Below, in pieces: positions 1 through 8,811 of a stretch of DNA of 64,000 bases. The position numbers and the translations under genes were made by a program. The stretch is from Cutibacterium acnes. GTDB taxonomy: Bacteria; Actinomycetota; Actinomycetes; Propionibacteriales; Propionibacteriaceae. The stretch's first letter is position 1. Each line of letters begins with the position of its first letter. Under the pieces are notes generated by a model. The model ran no database searches. It had not been told where the DNA came from and saw only the letters and a list, made by a program, of their open reading frames with translations. The stretch is taken from assembly GCF_003030305.1 (NCBI RefSeq), contig NZ_CP023676.1:2356001-2420000 (forward strand). Direction: 5' to 3'.

Positions 1-190
1 GATTCGTCGCCAGGTCATTGAGTTGCACGACCAAACCGCCCGCGCCTACGGCATGCCAACCCTTGACGAATACGGACGCCACCGCGCGCTAAGCCAGGCC
101 TCCGAGAGCGGCGACACCGCATCCACCAACCACTCGACGTGCACAAGCAAGGAGCCGGCTGAGCCACCTCGGCCAAACGGAGGTCAATAA
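1..190 (+). CDS. C-terminal fragment of an unidentified protein (truncated by window edge)
   Basis: An open frame runs in from the left edge (first full codon at base 2) and ends at TAA 188-190, giving about 62 residues. The readable part has a charged stretch (IRRQVIELHDQTARAYGMP) followed by a Ser/Thr/Pro-rich tail. The stop overlaps the ATG of the next gene (TAATG), so the two are probably cotranscribed and translationally coupled. I do not recognise the family; too little is present to assign a function. Confidence 0.55.
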   Translation, partial: IRRQVIELHDQTARAYGMPTLDEYGRHRALSQASESGDTASTNHSTCTSKEPAEPPRPNGGQ

Positions 191-672
191 TGGATCGCCC
201 GGTCAATATCAGGGAGGTCGAGGCCTGCCGGGTCATTTCGATGACCCGGGTGGTGTCCATTGATGAGCTCGGCCCCTTCATGGACGAAGCCTTTGGGATT
301 CTTGAGCGCCTTGCCCCAGGTGATCCCACCCTCGGCAAAGCCTCCCCGTTTGTCATTTACCACGATGGTCTCACTGCCGAACATGACGGAACCGTCGAGG
401 TATGCCAGCCGATCCGAGGCACTATCGATGACGCTGTGCTCCCCCTTGACGTCGCTGTCCGCACCGTTGAGGCCCATCGGGAAGCGTGGGTCACCGTTAC
501 CAAAGCCGAACTGGAATACCCCGACATCGATGAAATCTACGATGCCTTTGACGCCTGGCTTGAAGAAGCTGGGCTAGTGCGCAGCGCCGCACCACGCGAG
601 GCCTACTGGGCCGACTGGGACACCACCGGCATGGAGGAACCGGTCTGCGACGTGTGCTTTCCCATCGAATGA
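190..672 (+). CDS. GyrI-like / effector-binding domain protein
   Basis: A 160-residue acidic, soluble protein with no signal peptide. The pattern of a middle strand FVIYHDG followed by an Asp-Gly-rich turn and VEVCQPI, then a helix ending DAWLEEAGL and a proline-arginine-glutamate-aromatic segment (PREAYW), closing with a strand VCDVCFPIE, is the layout of the stand-alone GyrI-like small-molecule-binding fold that also forms the effector half of BmrR/AraC-type regulators. No DNA-binding domain is present in this frame. The ATG overlaps the stop of the upstream partial gene. Family assignment is by recalled motif pattern; the ligand is unknown. Confidence 0.6.
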   Translation: MDRPVNIREVEACRVISMTRVVSIDELGPFMDEAFGILERLAPGDPTLGKASPFVIYHDGLTAEHDGTVEVCQPIRGTIDDAVLPLDVAVRTVEAHREAWVTVTKAELEYPDIDEIYDAFDAWLEEAGLVRSAAPREAYWADWDTTGMEEPVCDVCFPIE

Positions 673-742
673 GGCGTCTCTTTGGTGCGAACGACTCAGG
701 GCTGCCGCAGCAGCACACCAAGCGCCGTCAAACAGGCTGTAA

Positions 743-1936
743 TCAGCTGTAGCGGACGGTCACCAGACCCTGTCCGGGAGCGATAGCGTTCATCGCGGCC
801 GTTGAAAGATCAAGGCACCGTCCGCCGACGTAAGGACCGCGATCGTTAATGCGCACAGTCACAGTACGACCATTGCTGACGTTCGTGACGCGGATAGTCG
901 ATCCAAGCGGAAGGGTCTTCGACGCAGCAGTGAAGGCTGACGGGTCGAAGGTCTCACCGGAAGCAGTAGGGCCACCAGCAGTACCGTCACCCTCACCGTA
1001 GGTAGATGCCAAACAGGTAGTACCACTGGTCACCGGATCGGACGACTGAGATGCTGTCGAACGGTGCGAGGCGGAGGACGAACGCGTCGAAGGAGAACTC
1101 GACGACGCAGTCTTAGTGCCAACCTTGACGACCTGGGTCACAGGGGCGTTGACGACCTTGCTGGAAACCTTCTTCTCGGACACCTTCTTGCCGTCCTTAA
1201 AGACGACGGTCCAGGTTTCCTCGTTGATGCCGTTGACACCCTTAGTGATGACCTTGATCTCGCCCTTGGGCAGGCTGGAGTCCTCGACCTTCTTGGTGGA
1301 GAAGGGCACGGCGACACGACGCTTCTGAGACTTCTGGTCAACCATCGTCAGGGTAATCTTCATGCCATCGGACAGTGGCGTACCCAGACCCGGGTTAACG
1401 GCATCGCTCGAATCAACCTCGACCTTCGCCGCCTTGAGGGCGTCAGCAACGGTTCCAACCGCGGTAATCTTCTGAGTTTTGCCACCGATGGTGACCGTGA
1501 CATCCTTAGCCGTCTGCATCGAGAAGGACAGCCCGGCACGCGAAATATCCAGTGAACGCGACACCGACACGAGGTTGTCAGGATCTGACTGGTTCAGCTG
1601 AGCCAAAACCTCGGCCACGTTCTTAGCCGTGGTCCAACGGACCACCTTCTTACCGTCAATAGTGACCACGACACGGCGACCGTAGTTAACGGTGATGACC
1701 TGGCCATCGTGAATCTCAGAATCCAGCGAGGGTTGCACATCGTCGTGCGGGCCAACTGTAATCCCCCGCTGGGCGAGAGCTTGCTTGACCGTGCCTGGCT
1801 TAACCTTGGCCTGCTGGGAGACTCCGTCCACGGAGAAGGTCACGGTATCTCGATCAAGTGCCTGGACCATCGTCAGGCCGCCAGCCGAGGTAAGGCTGAG
1901 GGCCCCGGCAATCGCGGAAGCTACAACTTTCGACAT
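743..1936 (-). CDS. Secreted cell-wall protein: DUF348 repeats, G5 domain and RlpA-like double-psi beta-barrel
   Basis: 397 residues. An N-terminal signal-like segment (MSKVVASAIAGALSLTSAGG) is followed by YabE/DUF348-type repeats (VTFSVDGVSQQAKVKPGTV, then two more copies to about residue 200), a G5 domain around 210-270 and a Ser/Thr-rich linker. The C-terminal 90 residues form an RlpA-like double-psi barrel (KTLPLGSTIRVTNV, RINDRGPYVGGRCLDLS). This is the architecture of actinobacterial Rpf/YabE-type peptidoglycan-remodelling proteins, but with RlpA instead of the lysozyme-like domain. The barrel keeps the Asp of RINDRGP, but the His found in TAAHRTLP of lytic RlpA is Ser here (TAASKTLP), so lytic activity is uncertain. 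It reads leftward as a single gene; no strong Shine-Dalgarno precedes the ATG. Confidence 0.85.
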   Translation of the reverse strand: MSKVVASAIAGALSLTSAGGLTMVQALDRDTVTFSVDGVSQQAKVKPGTVKQALAQRGITVGPHDDVQPSLDSEIHDGQVITVNYGRRVVVTIDGKKVVRWTTAKNVAEVLAQLNQSDPDNLVSVSRSLDISRAGLSFSMQTAKDVTVTIGGKTQKITAVGTVADALKAAKVEVDSSDAVNPGLGTPLSDGMKITLTMVDQKSQKRRVAVPFSTKKVEDSSLPKGEIKVITKGVNGINEETWTVVFKDGKKVSEKKVSSKVVNAPVTQVVKVGTKTASSSSPSTRSSSASHRSTASQSSDPVTSGTTCLASTYGEGDGTAGGPTASGETFDPSAFTAASKTLPLGSTIRVTNVSNGRTVTVRINDRGPYVGGRCLDLSTAAMNAIAPGQGLVTVRYS

Positions 1937-2215
1937 TCGACCATTTCAGTATCGGGGGCTCGAGGGCCCGGTACGGAGATCGGCGTCAGCCACACTGGCA
2001 CGCGCCAACGTACCTCCGGTGGAAGGCACGGGCAACACCATAGAGCAGATCATCCGGAGAATCCAAAGATTTGCTGAGAAACTTAAGATTCGCTCGTTTT
2101 GAACGCATGCTCGGCGCGGATCACATCGACGTCGCCGAGGCCCCAGACTTCGTGGAAACCGTGCTATAAAGCCATTCTCCTGACGAGACCCCGGCGGTGG
2201 ACCCATCCCAGGTTC

Positions 2216-4474
2216 TCAGTTTGAATCGCTCATCCCAGGATGCCAACGCACCAGCCTCATCGAGTTCGTGACAACGAAGATCGAGCTAAAGGCCATTGCC
2301 GCAGCCGCGATAACCGGGCTCAACAAGCCCACGGCGGCGACCGGAATAGCAATCACGTTATAAGCGAAGGCCCAGAACAAGTTCTGGCGAATCGTGCGGT
2401 CCGTGGCGTGAGCAAGAGACAGGGCGTCAACCGCCAAACGCGGATCACCTCGGGTACAGATGATGTCGCTGGCAGCAATAGCGACATCGGTGCCAGTTCC
2501 CATAGCGATGCTCAAATCTGCCGTTTGGAGGGCAGCAGCGTCATTGACCCCATCCCCCATCATCGCGACGCGGGAGCCGTCCGAACGCAGCCGAGTGACA
2601 ACGTCGACCTTGTCCGCGGGCATGACCTCACTCATGACCTCGTCAATGCCCAATTCTGACGCCACGTGAGCTGCAGCGCCGGAATTATCACCCGTCACCA
2701 GCACCGGGCGCACGCCAGCTTGAACCATCCGCTTCACCGCAACGACAGCTTCCGGCTTGATCTCGTCGCTCACCGCGATGGCACCGAGAATGTCGTCGCC
2801 TCGCCCCACCACAAGCACCGTACGGCCCTCAGCCTGGGCTCGCTCGACATTTTTCGACAACGTGTCAGGGATGGCGTCAAAAAGCGACACCCGCCCAGCC
2901 TTGGCCGGCAACCCGTTCACAGTCCCACTGACCCCAAGGCCAGGCAGAGCCCGAAAGTCCTCGGCGGGGGCCACACCTGGGCACGCCTCAACGATGGCCC
3001 GCGAAATCGGGTGCTCCGACCCCACTTCAAGCGCTGCTGTAACAGCAAGTGCAGGTGGGTTGTCAGAAATGTTCACCACACGTCCAGATTCATCCCACAC
3101 CGCGACTACGGCCATCCGGCCAGTGGTGAGGGTGCCGGTCTTATCCATCGCCATAACGTCGATACCGCGGGCCCTTTCCAGGGACCCCGCACCTTTAATA
3201 ACGATTCCCAACCTGGCACCGCGACCCGTGCCAGCAAGCAGGGCCATGGGGGTCGCCAAGCCCAGAGCACAGGGGCACGCAATGATGAGAACCGCCACCC
3301 CAGCGGTGAAAGCCGCCGTGACCCCCTGACCCAATACAGCCCACACAATCATCGTCAGGGCCGAGATGATCAAAACTGTCGGCACAAAAACCGACGAGAC
3401 TTTGTCGGCGAGATCCTGGGTCTTAGAGCGACTGGTTTGAGCAGCCTCAACAAGGGTGGCGATGCGAGACAGCTCGGTATCTGAACCAACGGCGGTTGCC
3501 TCCACAACAAGCCGTCCAGAGGTGTTAACGGTGGCGCCGATCACCTCGTCACCGACCGCCACCTCGACCGGCAATGACTCCCCGGTAACAAGAGACGCGT
3601 CGATCGCTGAGCTTCCCTCAGCAACCCGACCATCGGTGGCGACCTTCTCCCCCGGCCGCACTACGAAGTGATCCCCCACCGTGAGGGCCTCGATCGGGAC
3701 GGTGACCTCCTGCCCGTCACGGATCATCCGCACCGACTTGGCGCCCATCCGTAGCAACGCTTGCAAGGCCGATCCGGCCTCAGCGCGGTTACGGGCCTCA
3801 ATCCACCGCCCAATGAGGATAAAGGTAATAACGCCGACTGATGCCTCCAGATATAGGGCAGAGGAAGGATCAGTGCGCTCCAGGGCCCATGTCATGCGGT
3901 GGCGCATACCGACATGTCCAGCACTGCCCCACATCAGCGCCCAGACAGACCACCCCAACGAGACCAAAGAGCCGAGGCTAATGAGAGTGTCCATTGAGGT
4001 TGCGCCATGCCGCAGGTTCGTCCAGGCGGCGCGATGGAAACCCTCCCCGCACCAAAAGACGACCGGGAGGCTAAGAGCCAGCGCCAGCCACTGCCATCCG
4101 TCAAACTGCAGGGCTGGAATCATCGAGAGCAGCATGACCGGCACCGCGAGAATGATGGCAACGATCAGTCTGGCGCGAATTTTCGCCGCGTGGTCCTCGG
4201 GTGGTGCGGCCGGCGTGGGGACACTAGCCCCGTAGCCAGCAGCCTCGACCACCCCGATGAGATCGTCGACCTCAATAGGCTTGGTGGTGAGGACATGGGC
4301 CTTGCTAGTCGCGTAGTTGACGGTGGCCTGGGCCCCATCAACCTTGTTGAGCTTCTTGGCGATGCGGGCGGCGCACGATGCGCAACTCATACCTGTGATG
4401 TCGAGGTTGATGGAGGTAGGTTCCGTCGCGTCCTTCAGCTCAGACTGCGCGTCGGGGTGAGTCGGGGTAGACAT
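2216..4474 (-). CDS. copA: Copper-exporting P1B-type ATPase
   Basis: 752 residues. Pumps Cu(I) out of the cytoplasm using ATP. One N-terminal heavy-metal-associated domain carries GMSCASC (Cys31 and Cys34). Then come the TGES actuator motif, the [10 protein letters not shown] transmembrane metal site, the DKTGTLTTG phosphorylation motif and the [12 protein letters not shown] hinge, all in order and at full family length. The frame is open for eight codons upstream, but the ATG at 4474 is preceded at 6 nt by AAGGAA and fits the family N-terminus. It is the third gene of the leftward csoR-copZ-copA operon, 188 nt after the chaperone gene, and the last, so it should be induced with them by copper. 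Confidence 0.96.
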   Translation of the reverse strand: MSTPTHPDAQSELKDATEPTSINLDITGMSCASCAARIAKKLNKVDGAQATVNYATSKAHVLTTKPIEVDDLIGVVEAAGYGASVPTPAAPPEDHAAKIRARLIVAIILAVPVMLLSMIPALQFDGWQWLALALSLPVVFWCGEGFHRAAWTNLRHGATSMDTLISLGSLVSLGWSVWALMWGSAGHVGMRHRMTWALERTDPSSALYLEASVGVITFILIGRWIEARNRAEAGSALQALLRMGAKSVRMIRDGQEVTVPIEALTVGDHFVVRPGEKVATDGRVAEGSSAIDASLVTGESLPVEVAVGDEVIGATVNTSGRLVVEATAVGSDTELSRIATLVEAAQTSRSKTQDLADKVSSVFVPTVLIISALTMIVWAVLGQGVTAAFTAGVAVLIIACPCALGLATPMALLAGTGRGARLGIVIKGAGSLERARGIDVMAMDKTGTLTTGRMAVVAVWDESGRVVNISDNPPALAVTAALEVGSEHPISRAIVEACPGVAPAEDFRALPGLGVSGTVNGLPAKAGRVSLFDAIPDTLSKNVERAQAEGRTVLVVGRGDDILGAIAVSDEIKPEAVVAVKRMVQAGVRPVLVTGDNSGAAAHVASELGIDEVMSEVMPADKVDVVTRLRSDGSRVAMMGDGVNDAAALQTADLSIAMGTGTDVAIAASDIICTRGDPRLAVDALSLAHATDRTIRQNLFWAFAYNVIAIPVAAVGLLSPVIAAAAMAFSSIFVVTNSMRLVRWHPGMSDSN

Positions 4475-4662
4475 GTGTTTCCTTCGTGGACGACCCACGG
4501 GAATCCGGGATGTCGGGGGTTACCGGCTCTCTTACCGGCAGCCCCAGCGATCCAGGAGGCCGGTGGGTTGTAGGGAAAGTCAACGTCGGGGGTCGGGGTC
4601 TGACGGCGTCATGCGGTCCGAACCCGGGGCCCGACGTCAAGATCTCAACGGAGACTAATGGC

Positions 4663-5055
4663 TCAGGCTTGGTGACCGCCGCAGCCGCAGCCGCCTTTAC
4701 TAGCGTGCTCGGCATGCTTAGCAGCAGCCTCCTCGGAGTGCTGGTGTCCGCCGCAGCCGCAACCCGATCCTTCAGCTTTCTTCCCGGCGTGGCCATGACC
4801 TCCACAGCCGCACTGACCACCGGGGTGACCGGCAGTATCAAGAGATGAGGCTTCGGCAACGGTGTACTCTCCGGCCTCATCAACGGCATCGGCGACCTTG
4901 CCAAAGGGGATCTCTTCAGCCGAGTCGATCGTCATTGAGCCTGATTCGAGGGAGACAGTGACGTTGTCGACGCCGTCAAGGGCCGAGACCTCTTCGGTGA
5001 TCGCCTTGACGCAGTGCTCGCAGGTCATCCCATTGATGGTGTAGGTCTTGTGCAT
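4663..5055 (-). CDS. copZ: CopZ-like copper chaperone with Cys-Gly-His-rich tail
   Basis: 130 residues. Residues 1-70 form a heavy-metal-associated domain with the Cu(I) site GMTCEHC; family members carry Cu(I) to CopA. The second half is unusual: a Gly/Cys/His/Lys/Ala-rich extension with three CGCGGH motifs (QCGCGGHGH, GCGCGGHQH, GCGCGGHQA), suitable for binding extra soft metal ions in a metallothionein-like way (inference). The ATG at 5055 follows GGAGG at ideal spacing; the longer in-frame start at 5079 overlaps the csoR stop and lacks such a site. It lies between csoR (23 nt) and copA. Confidence 0.9.
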   Translation of the reverse strand: MHKTYTINGMTCEHCVKAITEEVSALDGVDNVTVSLESGSMTIDSAEEIPFGKVADAVDEAGEYTVAEASSLDTAGHPGGQCGCGGHGHAGKKAEGSGCGCGGHQHSEEAAAKHAEHASKGGCGCGGHQA

Positions 5056-5078
5056 TGTTCCTCCAAGTGTGCTTGCCA

Positions 5079-5477
5079 TCAGGCTTTGACGAGGCGGGCA
5101 ATGGCCTGGTTAGCCTCGGCGATTTTATCCTCGGCCTCCTGCCCACCAGCTTGTGCCGCACGAGCAACGCAGTGGCTCATGTGCTCAGCGAGCAGTTCCA
5201 AGGAAACGGATTTGAGTGCTGAGGTGACTGCTGAGACCTGAGTCAAAATATCAATGCAGTACTTCTCCTCATCAACCATCCGCTCCAGGCCGCGCACCTG
5301 CCCTTCGATCCGCTTGAGACGGCGCAGGTGCATGTCCTTATGCCCGAGGTATCCATGCTGGGGGTGGTTACAACCACATGCCCCGCAGGTTTCCCCAGGC
5401 GCCGAAGATTCGACGTCATGATCCCCCGCGACATGGTCACCGCCAGGGGCACAACAGCCGTCACCCGAGTTGGTCAT
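5079..5477 (-). CDS. csoR: Copper-sensing transcriptional repressor, CsoR family
   Basis: 132 residues. The C-terminal 85 residues are a CsoR/RcnR (DUF156) helical domain starting at HLRRLKRIEGQVRGLERMV. The Cu(I)-binding set is visible: Cys in EKYCIDIL, then His and Cys of the H-x3-C in EHMSHC. CsoR releases DNA when Cu(I) binds, derepressing the operon. The N-terminal 45 residues are an unusual Cys/His/Gly-rich leader (GDGCCAPGGDH, CGACGCNHPQHG) that may bind extra metal. ATG 5477 is preceded by GAGGAGG. An earlier in-frame start at 5525 would run through the operator at 5501-5515, so it was rejected. First gene of the copper operon. Confidence 0.92.
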   Translation of the reverse strand: MTNSGDGCCAPGGDHVAGDHDVESSAPGETCGACGCNHPQHGYLGHKDMHLRRLKRIEGQVRGLERMVDEEKYCIDILTQVSAVTSALKSVSLELLAEHMSHCVARAAQAGGQEAEDKIAEANQAIARLVKA

Positions 5478-5500
5478 GCATCCTCCTCTGCACCAGAGAG

Positions 5501-5515
5501 TACCCCGAGGGGGTA
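5501..5515. promoter_or_regulatory. CsoR operator palindrome
   Basis: TACCCC-GAG-GGGGTA, a perfect 6-bp inverted repeat with a G/C-rich core flanked by A/T, lies 24 nt upstream of the csoR start. This is the form of CsoR operators in other actinobacteria and firmicutes. Its position implies autoregulation of csoR-copZ-copA. Confidence 0.75.
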
Positions 5516-5948
5516 TCTCAGACAAGGGCGCAATCTCCCGGTGACCTCACGTCACACTCGCCGGGCCTGCCGATGGTTTGACGGACCATCTAACCCGCTC
5601 CGGAGGCCACCATCCATATCCACAGCCCCTGTGGATAACGTGTCGCTAGATGGCACTCACGTCGCATTCAAACCCTACTTGTACACATCCCAGCCGAACA
5701 CCGTCTCCCCCGCGACACGCCGAAAATTTTCGTCCAATAACTCACACAGCGACTATAACCCCTAGTCAAAGGGTAGTTACTAGATAGTATTCCACGGCAT
5801 ATCCCCCGATCCACCGAGTTATCCACACGTTATCCCCAGGCGGTCCACATCCATCCAGGCATTACCCACAAGACCTGTGGATAACTCTTATCCGGGAGTA
5901 CTTAAAAACGTGGCACACTAGCCCCCTGTCAGCCGTGAAGGAGCCGCC
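5516..5948. other. DnaA-box-rich, AT-rich intergenic region upstream of dnaB
   Basis: No gene is seen. The region holds three exact DnaA boxes (TTATCCACA at 5819-5827 on plus; its complement at 5630-5638 and 5876-5884) and near matches ATATCCACA 5616-5624, TTATCCCCA 5830-5838 and TTACCCACA 5862-5870. The first pair forms a 9-bp inverted repeat (5617-5625 with 5629-5637). Between the box groups is an A/T-rich stretch (about 5720-5795) with the palindrome CGAAAATTTTCG at 5721-5732. It must also contain the divergent csoR and dnaB promoters. It has the ingredients of an origin-like or DnaA-titrating element, but dnaA and dnaN are not adjacent. Confidence 0.7.
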
Positions 5949-7295
5949 ATGTCCAGCGCACCCGCCGAGCCGGGCCCGTCCTTGGACCGTAACCCTCCCC
6001 AGGACATTGACGCCGAAAAGTCCGTACTAGGTGCCATGTTGTCTTCCAAAGACGCCATCGCCGACGTCGTCGAAGAGATCAAGGGCGTCGATTTCTACCG
6101 CCCTGGACACGAGCTCATCTTCAACACCATCACCGATCTATACGGTCGCGGCGACCCTGCCGACACCGTCACCACCGCCGATGAACTAGATCGCCGCGGC
6201 GAACTCGAGCGAGCCGGCGGACGCCTGTACCTCGCAGAATTGCTAACCAATGTCACCGTCACCGCGAACGCGGCATACTACGCCAAGATTGTCGCCGAGA
6301 AAGCCGTTCTTCGTCGCCTCGTCGAAGCGTCAATCCGCATCGCTCAGATGGGCTACCAGGGACAAGGAGAGGTCGCCGACATCGTCGACGCCGCCCAGCA
6401 GACCCTCTACGACGTCTCCACCCGCAAAACCAGTGAGGAATACCACCCACTCTCGGAATTATTCGAGAGCACCTTTGACGAGCTTGAGGCCATTGAGGCT
6501 CGCGGCGACGCCATGGCCGGCATTCCTACTGGGTTCACCGACCTTGATGAGCTCACCAACGGGTTCATGCCCGGCCAGATGATCATCGTCGCCGCCCGTC
6601 CGGCCATGGGAAAATCCACTCTGGCCCTCGACTTTGCCCGCGCCGCCGCGATCAAGAACCATCTCGCAGCTGCAATCTTCAGCCTCGAGATGGGGCGCAA
6701 CGAGATCGTCATGAGATTGCTATCTGCCGAGGCAGGGATCGAGCTGTCCCGGATGCGTGCGGGGCGCCTGTCCGAAGAGGATTGGCAGCGCATGGTCGAC
6801 AAAACAACACAGATCTCGTCAGCACCGTTGTTCATCGATGACTCCCCTAACCTGACGATGATGGAAATCCGCGCCAAAGCAAGGCGGATGAAGCAAAAAT
6901 TCGACCTCAAGCTCGTCATCATCGATTACATGCAGCTCATGACCTCCGGCAAAAAGGTGGAGTCGCGTCAGCTGGAAGTCTCGGAGTTTTCTCGCCAGAT
7001 CAAACTGTTGGCTAAGGAGCTCGAGATCCCTGTCGTGGCCCTTTCCCAGCTCAACCGTGGCCCCGAGCAGCGCACCGACAAGAAACCCATGATGAGTGAC
7101 CTGCGCGAGTCCGGGTCACTCGAGCAGGACGCTGACGTCGTCATCCTGTTGCACCGAGAGGACGTTTACGACAAAGAGTCCCCGCGCGCCGGCGAGGCCG
7201 ATATCATCGTCGCCAAGCACCGCAACGGGCCGACACGGACCGTGCCAGTGGTGTTCCAAGGCCACTACTCGCGTTTCGTCGACATGCAGCGCTAA
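5949..7295 (+). CDS. dnaB: Replicative DNA helicase
   Basis: 448 residues, normal length for an intein-free DnaB. It is the hexameric 5'-3' helicase that unwinds DNA at the replication fork. The N-terminal DnaB domain begins PPQDIDAEKSVLGAMLSS; the RecA-like motor has Walker A ARPAMGKSTLA (about residues 214-224), Walker B LVIIDYMQLM, and the SDLRESGSLEQDADVV and HRNGPT motifs near the end. The ATG follows GAAGGAG at 6 nt. It stands alone, without the rpsF-ssb-rplI genes that often precede it, and its upstream region is rich in DnaA boxes, so DnaA-dependent control is plausible. Confidence 0.97.
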   Translation: MSSAPAEPGPSLDRNPPQDIDAEKSVLGAMLSSKDAIADVVEEIKGVDFYRPGHELIFNTITDLYGRGDPADTVTTADELDRRGELERAGGRLYLAELLTNVTVTANAAYYAKIVAEKAVLRRLVEASIRIAQMGYQGQGEVADIVDAAQQTLYDVSTRKTSEEYHPLSELFESTFDELEAIEARGDAMAGIPTGFTDLDELTNGFMPGQMIIVAARPAMGKSTLALDFARAAAIKNHLAAAIFSLEMGRNEIVMRLLSAEAGIELSRMRAGRLSEEDWQRMVDKTTQISSAPLFIDDSPNLTMMEIRAKARRMKQKFDLKLVIIDYMQLMTSGKKVESRQLEVSEFSRQIKLLAKELEIPVVALSQLNRGPEQRTDKKPMMSDLRESGSLEQDADVVILLHREDVYDKESPRAGEADIIVAKHRNGPTRTVPVVFQGHYSRFVDMQR

Positions 7296-7336
7296 CAGCG
7301 GTACCCAAGCAACCCGGTCGGCACTACCGTGGGGTC

Positions 7337-8347
7337 ATGGAAAGCATGCACGCCGTCGCCATCACCGGGCCCCTGCCGGTCTCCGATCCCGAATGTTTCG
7401 TTGACGTTGACCTGCCAATACCGGAGCCGGGCCCGCACGACCTGCTCGTTGAGGTCCAAGCCGTCTCGGTCAACCCCATCGACATCAAGCTGCGTAAGGA
7501 GGCTGGAACGCTCTCGCATCCCCGCGTGCTGGGGTTTGACGCTGCATCCGTCGTGCGCGCAGCCGGATCGGAGGTCAACGGTTTCAGCGTCGGTGACGAG
7601 GTGTGGCATTCCGGAAACCGCGATCGTCCCGGCACCTACTCGCAATTCACCCTGGTTGACTCGCGGATCGTTTCGAAACGCCCGCCATCGTTATCTATCG
7701 CCGAGGCCGCATCCCTGCCACTCACTGCTCTGACATCATGGGAAGCCCTCATCGACCACATCCGTCTGGGTACCCCCGAAGAACGCAGTAACAAAGCCTT
7801 CCTCATGATCGGCGGCGCTGGTGGCGTCGGGTCGGCAGCCATCCAACTAGCTCGTGCTATTACCAGCGGGCCGGTCGTTGCGACCTCCTCGCGCCCAGAG
7901 AGTGCACAGTGGTGTCAGGATATGGGAGCCACCGGAATCATTAACCATCGTGAACCGCTCGCCCCGCAGGTCAACGACTTCGGCATCACCGGGTTCGACG
8001 GCATTCTCTCAGCTTATACGCCACCAGCATCGACTTTGGCTGAGATCATCGCACCGTTCGGACATCTGGTCATGATCGACGGAACCGACTCATTCGATCT
8101 CATGGCCTTCAAGTCAAAGTCATTAACGGTGACCAGCGAGTCGATGTTCAGCCGTCCACAGTTCGCGACGCCCGACGTCGCCGAACAAGGCCGGGCACTG
8201 GCCAGCATCGCCGACCTCGTCGAGAAGAGGCAGATCCGTCCGACGATGACCCGCCATATCGAGGGTCTGACAGCCCAGCATGTGCGTGAAGCCACCGCAG
8301 CCGTCGAGTCCGGTGCCATGATCGGAAAAGTCGTCATTACGCTGTGA
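7337..8347 (+). CDS. MDR-superfamily NAD(P)H:quinone oxidoreductase / zinc-type alcohol dehydrogenase-like protein
   Basis: 336 residues. The N-terminal GroES-like half (VEVQAVSVNPIDIKLR) is followed by a Rossmann fold with GGAGGVGSAAIQLARA around residues 155-170. The catalytic-zinc Cys/His set of true alcohol dehydrogenases is not evident, which fits the zinc-free quinone-oxidoreductase branch (ZADH/YhdH-like). Substrate unknown. A TACCGT hexamer ends 6 nt before the ATG and no Shine-Dalgarno is present, so the message may be leaderless. Monocistronic between dnaB and a small membrane-protein gene. Confidence 0.85.
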   Translation: MESMHAVAITGPLPVSDPECFVDVDLPIPEPGPHDLLVEVQAVSVNPIDIKLRKEAGTLSHPRVLGFDAASVVRAAGSEVNGFSVGDEVWHSGNRDRPGTYSQFTLVDSRIVSKRPPSLSIAEAASLPLTALTSWEALIDHIRLGTPEERSNKAFLMIGGAGGVGSAAIQLARAITSGPVVATSSRPESAQWCQDMGATGIINHREPLAPQVNDFGITGFDGILSAYTPPASTLAEIIAPFGHLVMIDGTDSFDLMAFKSKSLTVTSESMFSRPQFATPDVAEQGRALASIADLVEKRQIRPTMTRHIEGLTAQHVREATAAVESGAMIGKVVITL

Positions 8348-8481
8348 TCCTTCGATAACACACTCGCCCTCGGCTTACCGGGCACCAGTACGTCTAGAAG
8401 ATGGGCGGTTCGCGACACCTTAAGGCGACTGACGATCTCGACCCGAATCGGGGTTTACCCGGGCGTCCTAAGCCGCCCAGC

Positions 8482-8487
8482 TAGACT
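8482..8487 (+). promoter_or_regulatory. -10 hexamer TAGACT (8494 gene)
   Basis: Ends 6 nt before the ATG with no Shine-Dalgarno between. Confidence 0.55.
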
Positions 8488-8493
8488 CGGGGC

Positions 8494-8811
8494 ATGAAGC
8501 TGAACAGGGCAGAAAACGTCAACACCGCCGAGGTGGCCGGCCTCGGGCTCGTCGGAGGATGGCTCACTGCTCGCACTACCGGGGTCCGGCCACTGGGCGG
8601 AACCGTGCTCGCGGCTGCTGGCTGCTGGGCTGGCCGCACCTGGCTCGCTAAGAGCGGACCGACGATTGCTGGCCTGCTGGGCGCAACCTACCTGGCAGCT
8701 TTCGGAGCTTCTCACGGATTGGCAAAGAAGATCGGTGCTTGGCCAGCGGTCATCACCGTGACCGCCGCTACCTGCACTGCGTGCCACTTCCTGTGCGACA
8801 CCAAGGCATGA
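8494..8811 (+). CDS. Small membrane protein of unknown function
   Basis: 105 residues with three short hydrophobic, Ala/Gly-rich segments (about 14-28, 35-50 and 60-98) and few charges. Not recognised. The ATG is preceded at 6 nt by TAGACT, a good -10 hexamer for a leaderless message. Its stop overlaps the next ATG (ATGA at 8808-8811), so it is translationally coupled to the DNA glycosylase gene; whether the proteins are functionally linked is unknown. Confidence 0.7.
   Translation: MKLNRAENVNTAEVAGLGLVGGWLTARTTGVRPLGGTVLAAAGCWAGRTWLAKSGPTIAGLLGATYLAAFGASHGLAKKIGAWPAVITVTAATCTACHFLCDTKA

Noticed and set aside
8739-8807. An N-terminal extension of the AAG glycosylase
   Set aside because: It would run through the end of the upstream gene in another frame and adds Arg/His-rich sequence absent from the family.
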